From positions 682,001-746,000 of the forward strand of contig NZ_AP025018.1 of NCBI RefSeq assembly GCF_019977735.1: a stretch of 64,000 nt of DNA, given 5' to 3'. Below, piece by piece: positions 19,466-27,456 of this stretch. The DNA comes from Calothrix sp. PCC 7716 (lineage in GTDB: Bacteria > Cyanobacteriota > Cyanobacteriia > Cyanobacteriales > Nostocaceae). The position numbers and the translations under genes are program-made. The notes beneath the pieces are model-generated. The model did no database searches. It had not been told where the DNA came from and was given only the letters and a program-made list of their open reading frames with translations. How positions within the stretch are numbered: the stretch's first letter is position 1; every line of letters starts with the position of its first letter.

Positions 19466-19918
19466 GTTGTTTAGATTTGTGCGGTTGACAGTGATTAATT
19501 GACAGTGATTAGTTGACAGTGATTATATTTGTTTGAGTAATTCGTTAACTTATATTACGCAGAATATTGTTTTTCCTTACTTTTCAACCATACCAGCTTC
19601 AAACAGGTCAGGCGCCAAAATGACAATAAACTTTACTTTTGAATTGCTATGTAAACATTTCGTAATAATTACAAAAGAAAACGTTCATCCGAAAGATATA
19701 AACTTGTTAAGTAAACCTTAAAAGGGTGGTAATTTGTTATTGAATAGTTCGGTGTTCCGCAAAGCATTAATACCAATAATAAAAGAAATTAATAGATTAT
19801 TAATTATTAAATTGAATAATTAAGTGTCAATATGCATATGAGTTCTTTGAAAGTTAGATAGTGACACAATTCGCGGTAAGCTAAAAATAGCGGAAATCAA
19901 CTCTTGGTATTACTTAAT
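19466..19918. other. 453-bp spacer with a 14-bp tandem repeat
   Basis: Three tandem copies of TTGACAGTGATTAA occupy 19485-19526, and the rest is AT-rich. It must carry promoters for both divergent neighbours. The TTGACA in each unit looks like a -35 hexamer, but no matching -10 is evident at 17 bases. Confidence 0.5.
19485..19526. repeat. Three tandem 14-mers TTGACAGTGATTAA
   Basis: Units at 19485-19498, 19499-19512 and 19513-19526 differ only in the last base. They lie 20 bases upstream of the start of the 117-residue protein gene. Confidence 0.9.
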
Positions 19919-20428
19919 ATGTGGCGCCTCCTAAACGCTTACAAAACAGCGGTGTTTATTTTGGTCGTGATTGTAACTTGTGTAGTATTTGTGCCGAGCA
20001 GCGCTATTGCCGATTGGACACACCCGATGTCATTTAGCAACGCGGAATTGTCAAGAAAAGATTTTTCTGGGCAAGAATTACAAGCATGTGAGTTTTCTAA
20101 CGCCAATATGGAGTTAGCAAATTTTAGTAATGCTGATTTACGTGGGGCAGTAATGAGTGCTTCGGTGATGACTTCCGCCAATTTGCAGGCAGCTAATCTA
20201 TCAAATGCACTAGTAGATCAGGTAGACTTAACAGGGGCAGACTTAAGTGATGCAATATTGCAAGAAGCTTTGCTGCTTCGTACCACGTTCAAAAACGTGA
20301 ATATAAATGGCACTGATTTTACTGATGCAATATTAGATGGGGCACAGGTTAAAGAACTGTGTAACATCGCTCGTGGAGTAAATAAACAGACAGGTATTAA
20401 AACTCGTGATTCGCTAGGGTGCAGATGA
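19919..20428 (+). CDS. Exported pentapeptide-repeat protein
   Basis: A signal peptide (TAVFILVVIVTCVVFVPSSAIA) precedes about 20 pentapeptide units of the A(N/D)Lxx type (SNANMELANFSNADLRGAVM; ADLSDAILQEALL), which fold as a right-handed beta helix. Similar exported proteins in cyanobacteria are found in the thylakoid lumen or periplasm with unknown function. The C-terminal tail has two Cys (ELCNIA, SLGCR) that may form a disulfide. I chose ATG 19919 over an upstream TTG. The stop codon overlaps the purK start as ATGA, so the two are probably co-translated. Confidence 0.88.
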   Translation: MWRLLNAYKTAVFILVVIVTCVVFVPSSAIADWTHPMSFSNAELSRKDFSGQELQACEFSNANMELANFSNADLRGAVMSASVMTSANLQAANLSNALVDQVDLTGADLSDAILQEALLLRTTFKNVNINGTDFTDAILDGAQVKELCNIARGVNKQTGIKTRDSLGCR

Positions 20429-21681
20429 AACGTATAGGTGTAATTGGTGGTGGACAGCTCGCTTGGATGATGGGAGGGGCAGCTTCCAAGCTTGGTTTAG
20501 AACTAGTTGTACAAACTCCGAGTGCAAAAGACCCGGCTGTTGCACTCTTGCACAGCAATGGTTTTCATAAAAGTAAACCGGAGCAGTATTTAATCGATGA
20601 ACCGCAGCAAAAACTGTTTGCAATTACCGAGACTCCTGTAAAAGAGCCTGTTAATTTTGTACAAGCACGCATTGATGATGCAGTCGCGACAGTACAACTG
20701 GCTAAAAACAGTGATGTCATTACTTTTGAAAACGAATTCGTTGACTTAGAGGCACTTTCAACTTTAGCCGAACGTGGCGTTTGTTTTCGTCCGAAGCTAG
20801 AAGCGCTTGCTCCTCTTTTAGATAAGTATCATCAACGGTGCTATTTACGCGATATTGGTTTACCAGTACCATCATTTACCGCCTTCGATGTCACTAATAC
20901 TACCAACGGCGCCGTTTTTAATTTTCCTGTGGTTTTGAAAGCTCGTCGTCATGGCTACGACGGTCAAGGCACGTACATAATTAAGAATGACAACGAATTT
21001 AAATCAGTAATTAACCAACTTGAGAATGGACGATTCAAAACGAGTAACACCGAGTTTTTACTTGAAGAGTTTGTACCCTTCAAATACGAACTCGCTGTTA
21101 TCGCGGCTCGCTCAATCGATGGCGAAGTTGTCATCTATCCAGTGGTAGAAACTCAACAGGAACAACAAGTTTGTCGGCGTGCAATTGTACCAGCCGATAT
21201 TTCTGCTGAAGTTACCGCCAAAATTGAAGATGTCGCTAAAACTCTCCTCAACAGTCTTGATGCGGTTGGAGTTTTTGGCATCGAACTATTTCTGACAGTA
21301 GATGACAATGTTTTAATCAATGAAGTGGCGCCACGTACCCATAATTCGGGACATTTCTCAATCGATGCATGTCAAACTTCACAATTTGAGCAGCATTTAC
21401 GGGCAGTATGTGGACTCCCGTTAGGCAGCACAGCCTTAATTAGTCCCGGCGCCGTTATGGTAAACTTACTCGGTTACGAAAATTCTTTGTCTGATTACTT
21501 TGAAAAGCGCGAGATTTTATCGCGTATAGAAAATGCCCACCTTCATTGGTACGGAAAAACCGAATCTCGTCTGGGGCGCAAACTCGGACACGTGACTATA
21601 TTATTAGACAACCCCAGTCGAGATGGCGCCATGTTGGCTGCACGTACTATCGAAGCAATTTGGTATCCAAATCAAAACTGA
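20425..21681 (+). CDS. purK: 5-(carboxyamino)imidazole ribonucleotide synthase PurK
   Basis: PurK carboxylates AIR with bicarbonate and ATP in purine synthesis. The N-terminal IGVIGGGQLAWMM, the ATP-grasp core (VVLKARRHGYDGQGTY; FLLEEFVPFKYELAVIAAR) and the C-terminal VNEVAPRTHNSGHFSIDA match the family. The length (about 418) is slightly above that of E. coli PurK because of an insert near residues 35-70. The ATG at 20425 overlaps the upstream TGA; a GTG two codons earlier is less likely. The 6S RNA gene follows within 70 bases, a linkage known in cyanobacteria. Confidence 0.95.
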   Translation: MKRIGVIGGGQLAWMMGGAASKLGLELVVQTPSAKDPAVALLHSNGFHKSKPEQYLIDEPQQKLFAITETPVKEPVNFVQARIDDAVATVQLAKNSDVITFENEFVDLEALSTLAERGVCFRPKLEALAPLLDKYHQRCYLRDIGLPVPSFTAFDVTNTTNGAVFNFPVVLKARRHGYDGQGTYIIKNDNEFKSVINQLENGRFKTSNTEFLLEEFVPFKYELAVIAARSIDGEVVIYPVVETQQEQQVCRRAIVPADISAEVTAKIEDVAKTLLNSLDAVGVFGIELFLTVDDNVLINEVAPRTHNSGHFSIDACQTSQFEQHLRAVCGLPLGSTALISPGAVMVNLLGYENSLSDYFEKREILSRIENAHLHWYGKTESRLGRKLGHVTILLDNPSRDGAMLAARTIEAIWYPNQN

Positions 21682-21737
21682 AACACAAAGAAATAAAGAA
21701 AAATCTTGTAATGATGCACAACTGTATTTTTGGAGGC

Positions 21738-21743
21738 TATAAT
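21738..21743 (+). promoter_or_regulatory. -10 box (TATAAT) of the 6S RNA gene
   Basis: A perfect TATAAT sits 7-8 bases before the inferred 5' end of the 6S RNA. No strong -35 is seen at 17 bases; TTGTAA at 21706 is too far away. Confidence 0.6.
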
Positions 21744-21749
21744 GGTTTT

Positions 21750-21932
21750 GTTGTACTGCAACGTTGGTGACTGCCATCAAGTTTTTTGATCTATGTCTTT
21801 AAGAATTAGGGAACCAATTATTGTTCGTGGCAGTAGACCGAGCTTGTACTCGGAAACTTTAAACGAAACACAAGGCTCCCACCTGGTTATACCAGGTCAT
21901 AAACTTAGGTAAAACGGCGTCGCGGTATGATA
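21750..21932 (+). ncRNA. ssaA: 6S RNA (RNA polymerase regulator)
   Basis: 6S RNA mimics an open promoter and binds the vegetative RNA polymerase. The closing stem is formed by TACTGCAACGTT (21754-21765) and GGCGTCGCGGTA (21916-21927), with G-U pairs and one mismatch. Inside lie ACCGAGCTTGTACTCGG (apical hairpin) followed by AAACTTTAAAC, matching the bacterial GCUCGGUCCGUCCGAG...CCUUAAAAC segment. A CCTGGTTATACCAGG hairpin lies on the 3' side of the bubble. The length (about 183 nt), the position next to purK, the TATAAT upstream and the terminator downstream all agree. The ends are estimated to within a few bases. Confidence 0.88.
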
Positions 21933-21940
21933 AATTAATC

Positions 21941-21981
21941 AGCTCCTGAAGTCTTTTTGGCACAGGAGCTTTCACTTTTTT
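21941..21981 (+). terminator. Rho-independent-type terminator after 6S RNA
   Basis: Arms AGCTCCTG (21941-21948) and CAGGAGCT (21963-21970) are followed by TTCACTTTTTT. This would end the 6S RNA precursor. Confidence 0.8.
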
Positions 21982-21982
21982 A

Positions 21983-22051
21983 AGAAACCGGGTTTCTTTA
22001 AGAGATTAAGTTTTTTCGCCAAATATAAAATAAATTAGAAACCCGGTTTCT
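21983..22051. repeat. Pair of AGAAACCCGGTTTCT palindromes
   Basis: AGAAACCGGGTTTCT (21983-21997) and AGAAACCCGGTTTCT (22037-22051) sit directly after the 6S RNA terminator, about 40 bases apart. They belong to the same family as at 11694, 28934, 32345 and 38781. The remainder to 22207 is AT-rich and should carry the promoter of the M16 peptidase pair. Confidence 0.85.
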
Positions 22052-22207
22052 AGGATGGTCATTATATCACAAATAATACGTTTTGCTTTTTCAAATAAAT
22101 TTGTATAAATTGAATCTAAATGGCGCCACATTCAGAGCTACAATCAGTAGAATTGTAAGAAATTGTGATTACAATTACAAAAAATATTATAACCATCAAT
22201 AAATACA

Positions 22208-23479
22208 GTGTTTCCAGCCTCAATATTCAAACTGGACAGCGGCTTAACTTTGATACATCAAGAAATACCCACGACACCCGTAGTTGTGGCAGATGTTTGG
22301 GTTAGTGCAGGTAGTATATCAGAACCAACTTCTGGTTTCGGAATGGCACATTTTCTAGAGCATATGATATTCAAAGGTACGGCAAAATTACCCGCCGGAG
22401 TCTTTGACTATAATATCGAAAACCAAGGTGGTGTTAGTAATGCAGCGACAAGTTACGACTACGCACATTTTTCGATTACCTCTACCAACTCATATTTACA
22501 CTCCTCTTTTCCACAGCTTGCAGAAATGCTTTTAAATGCGGCAATTCCCGACGACGAACTAGAGCGAGAACGCGATGTTGTATTAGAAGAGATTCGCTCT
22601 TATAATGATGACCCTGATTGGGTAGGGTATCAGCATTTAGTCCAAAGTATTTACCAACAACACCCCTACGGACGTTCTATTTTAGGTAACGAAACTGATA
22701 TTGAGCAGCATTCTAGTTCTGATATACGCTCGTTTCACCGCACTTATTACCGACCAGAAAATATGACCGTGGTCATCGTAGGTGGAATTCCTGTTGCACC
22801 TGCTTTAGAATTAGTTAAAAACACTTTTAAATCAGATAATTTTCAACCACCATCTGATAATGATTATAATTTTAATTTAACGACAAGAGAAAAAATTTTT
22901 GAACCATTTATAGCAGGAATTAGGCGCCAAGAAATCAACTTACCACGTTTAGAAAATGCACGTTTAATGATGGCATGGATTGGGCCAGGAGTATATGACC
23001 TAACAACAGCATGTGGATTAGACTTATTATCAGTCTTGTTAGCATCTGGTAGAACATCACGGTTAGTAAGGGATTTACGTGAAGAACAGCAATTAGTTCG
23101 TTATATATGCTGCAATTTTTCGCTGCAAAAAGAATCAAGTTTATTTACAATTAGTGCAGTTTTAGAGCCAGAATGTTTAGAACGAGTCGAAACTGCAATT
23201 AAAATGCATTTGCAAGATATCATTACAAATGGTATTAGTGAACAAGAATTGAGACGCGCTCAAAGATTACTGTGTAACGACTTTGCTTTTTCAACCGAAA
23301 CACCAAATCAACTCGCAGGACTTTACGGTTATTACAACACAATTACTGATGTTGAGTTAGCAATAACTTATCCTGACCAAATTTTGTCATTTAACACCCA
23401 AGAACTGCAAAAATTAGCGCTTTTATATCTTTCGCCCAATCAATACGCGGTAACCACGCTTAAACCATCAACGATTTAA
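22208..23479 (+). CDS. M16 family zinc metallopeptidase, catalytic subunit
   Basis: This is a processing-peptidase-like protein of 423 residues. The inverted zinc motif HFLEH (His48, Glu51, His52) and the downstream Glu of DVVLEEI provide the metal ligands and base, so it should be active. Two M16 domains follow one another. It starts at GTG 22208. The next gene, 6 bases on, encodes a second M16 protein without the motif. Bacterial M16B enzymes often work as such active/inactive heterodimers. There is no signal peptide, so it is likely cytoplasmic. Confidence 0.94.
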   Translation: MFPASIFKLDSGLTLIHQEIPTTPVVVADVWVSAGSISEPTSGFGMAHFLEHMIFKGTAKLPAGVFDYNIENQGGVSNAATSYDYAHFSITSTNSYLHSSFPQLAEMLLNAAIPDDELERERDVVLEEIRSYNDDPDWVGYQHLVQSIYQQHPYGRSILGNETDIEQHSSSDIRSFHRTYYRPENMTVVIVGGIPVAPALELVKNTFKSDNFQPPSDNDYNFNLTTREKIFEPFIAGIRRQEINLPRLENARLMMAWIGPGVYDLTTACGLDLLSVLLASGRTSRLVRDLREEQQLVRYICCNFSLQKESSLFTISAVLEPECLERVETAIKMHLQDIITNGISEQELRRAQRLLCNDFAFSTETPNQLAGLYGYYNTITDVELAITYPDQILSFNTQELQKLALLYLSPNQYAVTTLKPSTI

Positions 23480-23484
23480 TTAAA

Positions 23485-24762
23485 ATGACAATTTCGCCAC
23501 AAAAATCTCATGTTCATCGTACAGTATTAAGTAATGGTATTGTAGTTTTAGTTACAGAAAATCCAGTAGCCGATATTATTGCTGCACGTGTGTTTGTTCG
23601 CGCAGGAAGTTTTTGTGAGCAACCAGAAAAAGCGGGTTTATCGCATTTATTATCAGCAGTAATGACGAAAGGATGTGATGGACTTTCGAGCATGGAAATT
23701 GCTGAAGCAGTCGAGTCTGTAGGAGCATCTTTGAGTGCAGATAGTACAACTGATTATTTTTTGGTATCGCTAAAAACAGTAACGGCAGATTTTGCCGAAA
23801 TATTAGCGCTAGCGGGAAGAATATTACGATTTCCAACTTTTCCAGAACTCGAAGTTGAACTAGAGCGAAGACTAGCGCTTCAAGATATTCGCTCACAAAA
23901 AGAGCAACCTTTTAGTATCGCATTCGAGCAGTTACGTTTAGCGATGTATCAAAATCATCCATATGCAATGTCAGCATTAGGTGATGAAGTGACAATGAGC
24001 AGTTTAACTCGTGCTGATTTAGTTGAGTTTCACAAAACTTATTTTCGTCCAGATAATATAGTGATTAGTATTGCTGGACGTATTATTTTAGACAATGCAG
24101 TTGCACTAATCGAAGAAATTTTTGGTGACTGGAAGAACGATGCTCGTCAAATAATTCCGACAAAATTACCCGAAGTCAAGCTTGCTCCACAACAAGTGCT
24201 TAAACACCAGAACACGCAGCAATCTATTTTAATGCTGGGTTATTTGGCGCCATCAGTACATTCATTAGATTATGCAGCGCTAAAACTATTATCGTCATAC
24301 TTAGGTAACGGACTATCGAGTCGATTATTTGTTGAATTAAGAGAAAAACGCGGTTTAGCTTACGAAGTATCAGCACTATACCCAACTCGGTTATTTACCG
24401 CAGCATTTGTAGTTTATATGGGAACGGCGCCAGAAAATACCAAAACAGCACTGACCGAACTGCAACGCGAAGTAAATTTACTTACAACCGAACCACTAGA
24501 AGAAACAGCACTTCAAGCTGCGAAAAATAAAATTTTGGGACAGTATGCACTTGGTAAACAAACAAACGCCCAACTTGCTCAAATATACGGCTGGTATGAA
24601 ATATTAGGACTTGGCGTTGAGTTTGACAGCAACTTTCACAACTTAATTACAGCAGTCACATCCGAAACCGCTATGGCAGCAGCGTGTAATTATTTACGGG
24701 AACCTTATGTATCACTAGTAGGTCAAAAAGAAGCGATTGACAATGCTTTTAATAATTTGTAG
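23485..24762 (+). CDS. M16 family protein, non-catalytic partner subunit
   Basis: This is 425 residues with the M16 fold (VLSNGIVVLVTENPVADIIAARVFVRAGS; RPDNIVISIAGRI; FVELREKRGLAYEVSA). Where the catalytic subunit has HFLEH this protein reads HLLSA, so the Glu and second His are missing and it should not bind zinc. The conserved Arg/Tyr-type segment EKRGLAYEVSA typical of partner subunits is kept. It lies 6 bases after the active paralogue, in one operon. Its TAG stop is formed by the first bases of a GTAGAGACG palindrome. Confidence 0.93.
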   Translation: MTISPQKSHVHRTVLSNGIVVLVTENPVADIIAARVFVRAGSFCEQPEKAGLSHLLSAVMTKGCDGLSSMEIAEAVESVGASLSADSTTDYFLVSLKTVTADFAEILALAGRILRFPTFPELEVELERRLALQDIRSQKEQPFSIAFEQLRLAMYQNHPYAMSALGDEVTMSSLTRADLVEFHKTYFRPDNIVISIAGRIILDNAVALIEEIFGDWKNDARQIIPTKLPEVKLAPQQVLKHQNTQQSILMLGYLAPSVHSLDYAALKLLSSYLGNGLSSRLFVELREKRGLAYEVSALYPTRLFTAAFVVYMGTAPENTKTALTELQREVNLLTTEPLEETALQAAKNKILGQYALGKQTNAQLAQIYGWYEILGLGVEFDSNFHNLITAVTSETAMAAACNYLREPYVSLVGQKEAIDNAFNNL

Positions 24763-24786
24763 AGACTATATTAATCACGTCTCTAC
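24759..24786. repeat. GTAGAGACG-family palindrome, degenerate copy
   Basis: GTAGAGACTATATTAATCACG runs on into TCTCTAC. Its second to fourth bases form the TAG stop codon of the preceding M16 gene. Confidence 0.75.
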
Positions 24787-24831
24787 TAAATAATTGTACT
24801 ATTAGTATAGAGACACCGGGGGCAAATTCCA

Positions 24832-25968
24832 ATGAAATGTAGAAACGAAATAAGTATAATCAATTACCTGGTATCAGTCATCTCGTTTAAATTATTGAGT
24901 CGGAAGAACCTTTTAGGCTTGCTATTATGTTCTGGAGTACCCTTACTATTTAGCACTCCATCTGTAGCCTCTGTTACAGTAGAACAGCAAATAGCTCAAG
25001 TTATCACCGTAGGCACCGTAAACCGTCCAACTCTCAAAGTTGGTAGCCAAGGAGATGCAGTAAGTGAACTACAAGCTGCTTTAAAAATTATGGGCTATTA
25101 TAACGGCGCCGTCGATGGAACATACGGTCAAACAACAGCAGCAGCAGTATCCCAGTTTAAACAATCAGCAGGTTTGGCGCCAGATGGTGTAGTAGACGCA
25201 ACAACTTGGCAACAATTATTTCCAGGTGGGCAAACAGTTGCTGCCAGTTCAGACGAAACATCTTCATCAGTAACTACAACAAACACTAAATTTCCTACAC
25301 CAAATCAACAAACTGCTGCTAGTTTACCCAAACCTGTAGTAGTATCAAACCAAGAATCTAGAACTACTACTACAACAAGAATAAATACAGGCAACGGACA
25401 ACAAGAAACAGTACGCACCACATCTACAACTCGCAACAGCAATAATAATACTTCGCGACAAACCACGCGCACCACTAATGTAAATAGTACTAATAACAGT
25501 ACTAATAATCGTGGACGTAATACGACTAATACAGCATCAACTCGTACTAACTCAAATAGAAATAATACCAATAATACGAGTAGAGCTAATCGTGGACGCA
25601 ATACGACGACTACTACAACATCGACAAGAAATACAAATAATCGTACTGCCCGCAGCACGGCAAGTAATAGCTCAACATACCGCACTCGTCAAACCGACTC
25701 AAATTCACAAAAGCCTGGTATTCAATATACAGCAGCCGGATTTCCTATTTTGCGTTTAGGAATGCGTGGTGAAGAAGTTTACGACTTACAAACCAGATTA
25801 CAGCGATTAGGATATCTTAAAAATAACCCTGATGGCGATTTTGGCGCAGATACCGAAGCAGCAGTTAAAGCATTACAAAAACGCTTTGGTATGGAAGCTG
25901 ATGGTGTCGCTGGTGGTGAAACCTGGGAAGTTTTAACCCGGCGCCGTACCAACCGCTCCCAATCTTAA
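24832..25968 (+). CDS. Exported protein with two peptidoglycan-binding domains
   Basis: The 378 residues start with a long signal/anchor region (LLGLLLCSGVPLLFSTPSVAS). A PG_binding_1 domain follows at about 60-125 (LKVGSQGDAVSELQAALKIMGYYNGAVDGTYG... split here) and a second at about 305-370 (LRLGMRGEEVYDLQTRLQRLGYL). The two are joined by about 170 residues very rich in Thr, Asn, Ser and Arg, a flexible linker. No hydrolase domain is present, so it is a wall-binding or scaffold protein rather than a lytic enzyme. It lies after the M16 pair by about 70 bases, with no sign that it belongs to them. Confidence 0.88.
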   Translation: MKCRNEISIINYLVSVISFKLLSRKNLLGLLLCSGVPLLFSTPSVASVTVEQQIAQVITVGTVNRPTLKVGSQGDAVSELQAALKIMGYYNGAVDGTYGQTTAAAVSQFKQSAGLAPDGVVDATTWQQLFPGGQTVAASSDETSSSVTTTNTKFPTPNQQTAASLPKPVVVSNQESRTTTTTRINTGNGQQETVRTTSTTRNSNNNTSRQTTRTTNVNSTNNSTNNRGRNTTNTASTRTNSNRNNTNNTSRANRGRNTTTTTTSTRNTNNRTARSTASNSSTYRTRQTDSNSQKPGIQYTAAGFPILRLGMRGEEVYDLQTRLQRLGYLKNNPDGDFGADTEAAVKALQKRFGMEADGVAGGETWEVLTRRRTNRSQS

Positions 25969-25981
25969 TATATTTATAATT

Positions 25982-26006
25982 GTACGGTGGGCACTGCCCA
26001 CCGTAC
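25982..26006. repeat. Palindrome GTACGGTGGGCACTGCCCAC family, intact copy
   Basis: This is a 25-bp palindrome around a single central base with arms GTACGGTGGGCA/TGCCCACCGTAC. It is the uninterrupted counterpart of the copy at 302-515 that carries the MITE. Confidence 0.85.
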
Positions 26007-26028
26007 TTATTTTCTCACTAAAAAAAAT

Positions 26029-26382
26029 ATGAAGCACTTTATATTAACTTGGCTTGGTACTGCCGTTGCGCTAATTATCACTGCTCATATTGTCCCTGGT
26101 TTTATTATTAAAAATTTTGCTGCTGCTCTTGTTGCAACCGTTGTTGTTGGTTTAGTAAATGCTTTTATCCGTCCAATTTTAGGTATTCTCGCGTTTCCAG
26201 TTACTTTAATAACTTTTGGCTTATTTACATTTGTTTTAAATGCTTTGGCTCTTTGGTTAGCAAGTGCCCTAACTCCTGCTAATTATTTTACAATTAACGG
26301 TTTTATACCTGCTTTTTTAGGTTCAATTGTACTGTCTATTGTTTCGAGTATTATTAGCTATGTTTTAAGAGTAGTTGAGTAA
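26029..26382 (+). CDS. Phage-holin-like small membrane protein (holin family 4 type)
   Basis: At 117 residues it has four hydrophobic helices (WLGTAVALIITAHIVPGF; ALVATVVVGLVNAFIRPIL; FPVTLITFGLFTFVLNALALWLA; AFLGSIVLSIVSSIISYVL). The conserved NAFIRPIL and LITFGLFTFVLNAL segments are those of the widespread 'phage holin family' (DUF360-like) of non-phage bacterial proteins. The true role is unknown, and nothing phage-like lies nearby. I chose ATG 26029; an upstream start would read through the palindromic repeat. The 3' end overlaps the convergent CbiG-like gene by 25 bases. Confidence 0.85.
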   Translation: MKHFILTWLGTAVALIITAHIVPGFIIKNFAAALVATVVVGLVNAFIRPILGILAFPVTLITFGLFTFVLNALALWLASALTPANYFTINGFIPAFLGSIVLSIVSSIISYVLRVVE

Positions 26383-26774
26383 GCTACTGCTAATGTAACG
26401 GCGCCTTTTAAATTTTGGACTGAACGTATAATTTGTTTAGGTACATATAATGTATCAACTGATGCGGCAATCATGGCGGCAGCTTCAGCAACGCTTGGTG
26501 TTTGAACTTTACTGGCAACGATTTGTGATGGGTTAGGTACGTTGATATTTTGTAGTTGTTCGGTAGTAAAAAAGACTAAGGGTAAATTACGGTCAGAGCA
26601 ATATTCGATTAAACCTGTTTCGTTTGCTTTACTATTTATAGTGGCAACTCCTGTAATGGCGCCTTCAAGTAGATTATTTTGTTGAAACACATATTTTATT
26701 GCTGCTGCGATAAATTCACACTTTGTTCCACGTTGACAACCAATACCTATCCATAGATAGTTTACATTGGTCAT
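26358..26774 (-). CDS. CobE/CbiG C-terminal-type cobalamin biosynthesis protein
   Basis: The 138-residue protein matches the C-terminal domain of CbiG, found alone as CobE: LWIGIGCQRGT at the start, the core helix/strand pattern and the ending VAEAAAMIAAS. In the cobalamin pathway this domain is associated with opening of the lactone of precorrin/cobalt-precorrin 5, but the exact activity of stand-alone cyanobacterial versions is uncertain. I chose ATG 26774, which overlaps the upstream stop as ATGA. A longer frame upstream would run over the membrane protein gene. cbiT lies elsewhere in the window (56744). Confidence 0.75.
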   Translation of the reverse strand: MTNVNYLWIGIGCQRGTKCEFIAAAIKYVFQQNNLLEGAITGVATINSKANETGLIEYCSDRNLPLVFFTTEQLQNINVPNPSQIVASKVQTPSVAEAAAMIAASVDTLYVPKQIIRSVQNLKGAVTLAVAYSTTLKT

Positions 26775-27373
26775 TTTTTCTGAAACAAATTGACAATTTT
26801 TTGGCGCCATAAACGCGGACTGTCGTTTGGACGATATGTTGTGTCGAGCATTGAGAGTAACAGGGGGAAACCTCCAATTTTGGCACTCATCAATAAATGC
26901 ATTAACAGCGCTATTACTATTACGACCCAAGCGATTAAATGAATATAATAAGCGATGTGATTTAATTCACCTTGCGGTAGCCAGTTTTCATCTTGAAATT
27001 TACCTGATATGACTGAGAATAATGCTGCTAATAATACTAAAGTGTTAGTTATTCGTTGCAGTGCGTACCACCATACTGGTGTTCCAAAGTTACCTAACTG
27101 TTTGAATGTGGAAGCTTGAATTAAACGTTGTCTTCCTGCGTTCCAACAATAAATCAAAAATATTGGCAGTGCTACAAATGAGATAAAAAATCCAAATGTT
27201 CCGTGAATATCTATTAACTCGCGGTTTACTCTTGTTATTCCTAAGCTTCCAAACCTACCATCCCAACTGTCGTATACTAAAAAGCCTGTAATGATGGCGC
27301 CTATTGTTAGTATGGTATTTATATTGTGTAGAAGTCGTAGCAGTAGTGGTTGATAGGGTTTGGTTTGAGGCAT
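26771..27373 (-). CDS. Four-helix membrane protein, cytochrome b-like
   Basis: This is about 200 residues with four strong membrane helices. His residues sit in or at the ends of helices (LLHNINT, DIHGTFG, YYIHLIAWVV, LLMHLLMS), a pattern compatible with haem b binding in a cytochrome b561-like bundle. I infer this from the pattern only. I chose ATG 27373 over a TTG 12 bases upstream. Its TGA overlaps the start of the CbiG-like gene, so the two are translationally coupled. Confidence 0.6.
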   Translation of the reverse strand: MPQTKPYQPLLLRLLHNINTILTIGAIITGFLVYDSWDGRFGSLGITRVNRELIDIHGTFGFFISFVALPIFLIYCWNAGRQRLIQASTFKQLGNFGTPVWWYALQRITNTLVLLAALFSVISGKFQDENWLPQGELNHIAYYIHLIAWVVIVIALLMHLLMSAKIGGFPLLLSMLDTTYRPNDSPRLWRQKIVNLFQKK

Positions 27374-27413
27374 AAGTGAATTCAACAGTTACCACATATT
27401 AATTGTATTACTA

Positions 27414-27434
27414 CACAGGGCCAGATGCCTGTGC
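27414..27434. repeat. CACAGGC...GCCTGTG hairpin repeat
   Basis: CACAGGGCCAGATGCCTGTG is one copy of a dispersed hairpin; relatives are at 49490-49510 and 63501-63521. It lies between the SLH protein gene end and the membrane protein gene start. Confidence 0.65.
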
Positions 27435-27456
27435 TACATAAATTTCTAACTCCTAA

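Noticed and set aside
19533-19721. 62-codon frame on the plus strand in the spacer
   Set aside because: No ribosome binding site, no recognisable composition, in an AT-rich spacer where such frames arise by chance.
25305-25685. 126-codon Val/Leu-rich frame on the minus strand
   Set aside because: It is the reverse reading of the Thr/Asn-rich linker of the peptidoglycan-binding protein; the composition is an artefact of ACT/AAT codons.
26775-26930. Upstream extension of the CbiG-like gene
   Set aside because: It would overlap the coding end of the cytochrome b-like gene; the internal ATG at 26774 forms a standard ATGA overlap and begins the conserved domain.
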